NCBI GenBank assembly: GCA_027457005.1
Contig: DAIDTV010000079.1
Coordinates: forward strand, 340-7,160
Source of the DNA: Chloroflexota bacterium
GTDB lineage: Bacteria > Chloroflexota > Limnocylindria > Limnocylindrales > CSP1-4
Reading direction: 5' to 3'
DNA length: 6,821 bases
The first letter of the stretch is position 1; each line of letters begins with the position of its first letter. Below, one piece after another: positions 5,377-6,821 of this stretch. The translations under genes were made by a program, and so were the position numbers. A model generated the notes under the pieces. The model saw only the letters and a program-made list of their open reading frames with translations. It ran no database searches and was not told the origin of the DNA.

Positions 5377-6323
5377 GCAGCAGGCTCCCGTCCGACCAGC
5401 GCGAGAAAGCGGTCCTCCAGGGTCTGCTGGAGTGGCTCGACGGCGTGGACCCGGGCGCCCAGCCGCACCACCTCGGCGACCAGGTCGGGGACTTCGTCCG
5501 GAGCGATCCCCTCGACCTCCAGCCGGTCGCCATCGAGCCTGACACGGCCGAACCGCCCCAGCCCCGCGATCGTGTCGGCGGACAGGCCGGTGGCGCGCAG
5601 TGCGACGGTGCTCCCTCCCAGCAGTTCCGGGAGCGTGCCCGTCGCGACGACCCGGCCGTGGTCCACCACCGCGACCCGGTCGCACACGCGCTCCACTTCG
5701 GTGAGCAGGTGGGAGTTCAGGAACACGGTCGTCCCGCGATCCCGCAGCTCGCGGATTATCCGCCGGACGTCCTGTCGCCCCACGGGATCGAGGGCCGAGG
5801 TCGGCTCGTCCAGGATCACCAGGTCGGGCGGTCCCAGGAGCGCCACGCCCAACCCCAGTCGCTGCTGCATGCCCTTCGAGAAGCCGCCGACCCGGTCGTC
5901 CCCCCGGTCCGCCAGCCCGACGGCCGCGAGAGCGGAATCGACGGCCTCCGCCCACCGCGCACGGTCCAGCGCCGCGAGCCGGCAGTGGAGCCCGAGCACT
6001 TCGCGGGCGGTCAGCCAGGGCTGATAGCGGAACAGCTCCGGCAGGTACCCCACGTGGAGACGGGCCCGTCGGTCGCCGAGGGGCGCGCCCAGCAGCCACC
6101 CCTGGCCGGAGGCGGGGTACGCGAGTCCGAGCAGCAGCTTGACCGCCGTCGTCTTGCCGGCGCCGTTCGGCCCCAGGAAGCCGAACACCTCTCCGCGGGG
6201 CACTTCCAGGTCGAGCCCGTCGAGCGCGATGGTGTGCCCGTAGCGCTTGGAGAGGCCCACCGTGCGGATCGCCGCGTCGGTGCCCGGCACGCCAGGCGGC
6301 CCCTCGCTCGATCGCTCGCTCAT
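5373..6323 (-). CDS. ABC transporter ATP-binding protein (ABC-2 exporter type)
   Basis: 316-residue cytoplasmic ATPase that powers the adjacent permease. Residues ~18-235 form the nucleotide-binding domain: Walker A GPNGAGKTT (51-59), GYLPE (92-96) where the Q-loop glutamine is replaced by Glu as in many NosF/YxlF-like ATPases, signature FSKGMQQR (148-155) in place of LSGGQ, Walker B LVILDEP (168-174), D-loop SALDP (176-180) and switch His205. Residues ~238-316 form the small C-terminal extension common in this group. The start ATG 6323 lies nine bases after the stop of the NTF2-like gene with no obvious ribosome-binding site, so coupling is likely. The stop overlaps the permease start. The first ~17 residues (Ser/Glu/Pro-rich) are not part of the domain, so a later start cannot be fully excluded. 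Confidence 0.95.
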   Translation of the reverse strand: MSERSSEGPPGVPGTDAAIRTVGLSKRYGHTIALDGLDLEVPRGEVFGFLGPNGAGKTTAVKLLLGLAYPASGQGWLLGAPLGDRRARLHVGYLPELFRYQPWLTAREVLGLHCRLAALDRARWAEAVDSALAAVGLADRGDDRVGGFSKGMQQRLGLGVALLGPPDLVILDEPTSALDPVGRQDVRRIIRELRDRGTTVFLNSHLLTEVERVCDRVAVVDHGRVVATGTLPELLGGSTVALRATGLSADTIAGLGRFGRVRLDGDRLEVEGIAPDEVPDLVAEVVRLGARVHAVEPLQQTLEDRFLALVGREPAA

Positions 6324-6332
6324 CCGCGGACG

Positions 6333-6659
6333 TCAGCGCGGAGCGAAGTTGATCGCCGTGATCTTCCCGGCCTCGACGCGGAAGGTCGCGTCGAGTTGCT
6401 GTGACTGGGCGCCCGGACGCACCACCAGCAGGTTGCACTCGAAGGTGTTGCCCGTGTCGCGCCCTTCCCCGGGGAGCATCTTCATGCCGCGGTCCGCACG
6501 GAGGAACCAGCCCGCCATCTGCTCGCCGCGCAGCACCTTCACGTTGCCGAGCACGTGGATGCGCATCTCGGCCTTCTCGTCGAACAGCTGGACGGCCGCC
6601 TCACGGTCACCGGTGTTGAGCCGTTCGAAGAAGACATCCATGGTGTCGACGGCGCCCAT
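6333..6659 (-). CDS. NTF2/SnoaL-like small protein
   Basis: 108-residue protein with the cone-shaped alpha+beta fold of the NTF2-like superfamily, inferred from an opening helix VDTMDVFFERLNTGDREAAV (4-23), then LFDEKAEMRI, a LRGEQMAGWFL segment (43-53), and closing beta strands ending QQLDATFRVEAGKITAINF. The superfamily includes cyclases, isomerases and non-enzymatic binding proteins, so function cannot be assigned; I see no clear catalytic Asp/His pair. It is the first gene of a three-gene unit, nine bases ahead of the ABC ATPase, which suggests a small-molecule binding or accessory role linked to the transporter. The start ATG 6659 is chosen because TACACT lies exactly six bases upstream, fitting a leaderless transcript; ATG 6641 is the alternative and lacks any signal. 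Confidence 0.85.
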   Translation of the reverse strand: MGAVDTMDVFFERLNTGDREAAVQLFDEKAEMRIHVLGNVKVLRGEQMAGWFLRADRGMKMLPGEGRDTGNTFECNLLVVRPGAQSQQLDATFRVEAGKITAINFAPR

Positions 6660-6821
6660 GCCCGGAGTGTACGCCGGGACCGTCGCCGCCGGGACTGCCG
6701 GTTCCGGGGCCGTCGCGGCCGGGACCCACGCTGCCGGGGGCGCCCGCCGCTATCCCGCCGCTGTCGTCGGGGCGCGCTTCGTCGCCGGCCCCGGCACGGG
6801 CGCGGCCACGGCCCCCGCCTC
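6660..6821. other. GC-rich edge region with 15-bp periodicity; coding status unresolved
   Basis: From 6673 to 6747 the plus strand shows about five degenerate 15-bp units starting GCCGGG or TCCGGG. Two readings run off the window edge. On the minus strand, 6821 to 6750 could be the C-terminal tail of an upstream gene ending in PATKRAPTTAAG and TAG. On the plus strand, an ATG at 6658 opens an uninterrupted Ala/Gly-rich frame to the end. That ATG overlaps the NTF2-like start on the opposite strand. GC-rich third positions occur in both, so composition does not decide. The operon promoter lies at its left end. Confidence 0.4.
6666..6671 (-). promoter_or_regulatory. -10 box of a leaderless promoter for the NTF2-ABC operon
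   Basis: TACACT on the minus strand, followed by six bases and then ATG 6659. This is the same TANNNT-N6-ATG layout as before the LysM gene at 2655-2660. No Shine-Dalgarno is present. Confidence 0.5.

Noticed and set aside
5445..6404. Long plus-strand frames over the transporter genes
   Set aside because: Antisense to clear ABC ATPase and permease motifs; no family resemblance.

Overview
The window is about 70% GC or higher, with strongly GC-biased third codon positions. This leaves long spurious open frames on both strands. It reads as chromosomal sequence from a high-GC bacterium of the Chloroflexota or Actinomycetota kind. The support is a nickel superoxide dismutase with its maturation protease, apparently leaderless promoters (TANNNT six bases before ATG), and a LysM membrane protein whose N-terminal cysteine pattern I associate from memory with Chloroflexota. 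This placement is an inference.

Layout. On the minus strand, from about 2320 down to 1, lie sodN (nickel superoxide dismutase), sodX (its S26-type processing peptidase), a tRNA-Cys gene and a double-SIS-domain sugar isomerase-like protein cut by the left edge. A roughly 350-base intergenic region (2318-2666) carries a degenerate 39-bp tandem repeat. It separates sodN from a divergent plus-strand gene (2667-4352) for a single-pass membrane protein with a four-cysteine N-terminal module, a long Pro/Ala/Gly/Arg-rich region, one membrane segment and a C-terminal LysM domain. Its 3' end and the following ~140 bases form an array of short tandem units, each ending in TGA. On the minus strand again, 6659 down to 4510, is a tight three-gene unit: a small NTF2/SnoaL-like protein, an ABC ATPase and an ABC-2-type permease. 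The last ~160 bases are a GC-rich, 15-bp-periodic stretch whose coding status cannot be settled here.

How the genes work together. SodN and SodX form a known functional pair: SodX is thought to remove the SodN leader so that the new N-terminal His can bind nickel. The ATPase and permease overlap by an ATGA and should form one exporter-type complex. The NTF2-like gene is co-transcribed ahead of them, in an unknown role. The least explained items are a tRNA-Cys with C instead of the near-universal U33, the Cys4-LysM membrane protein, and the two minisatellite-like arrays flanking that gene.
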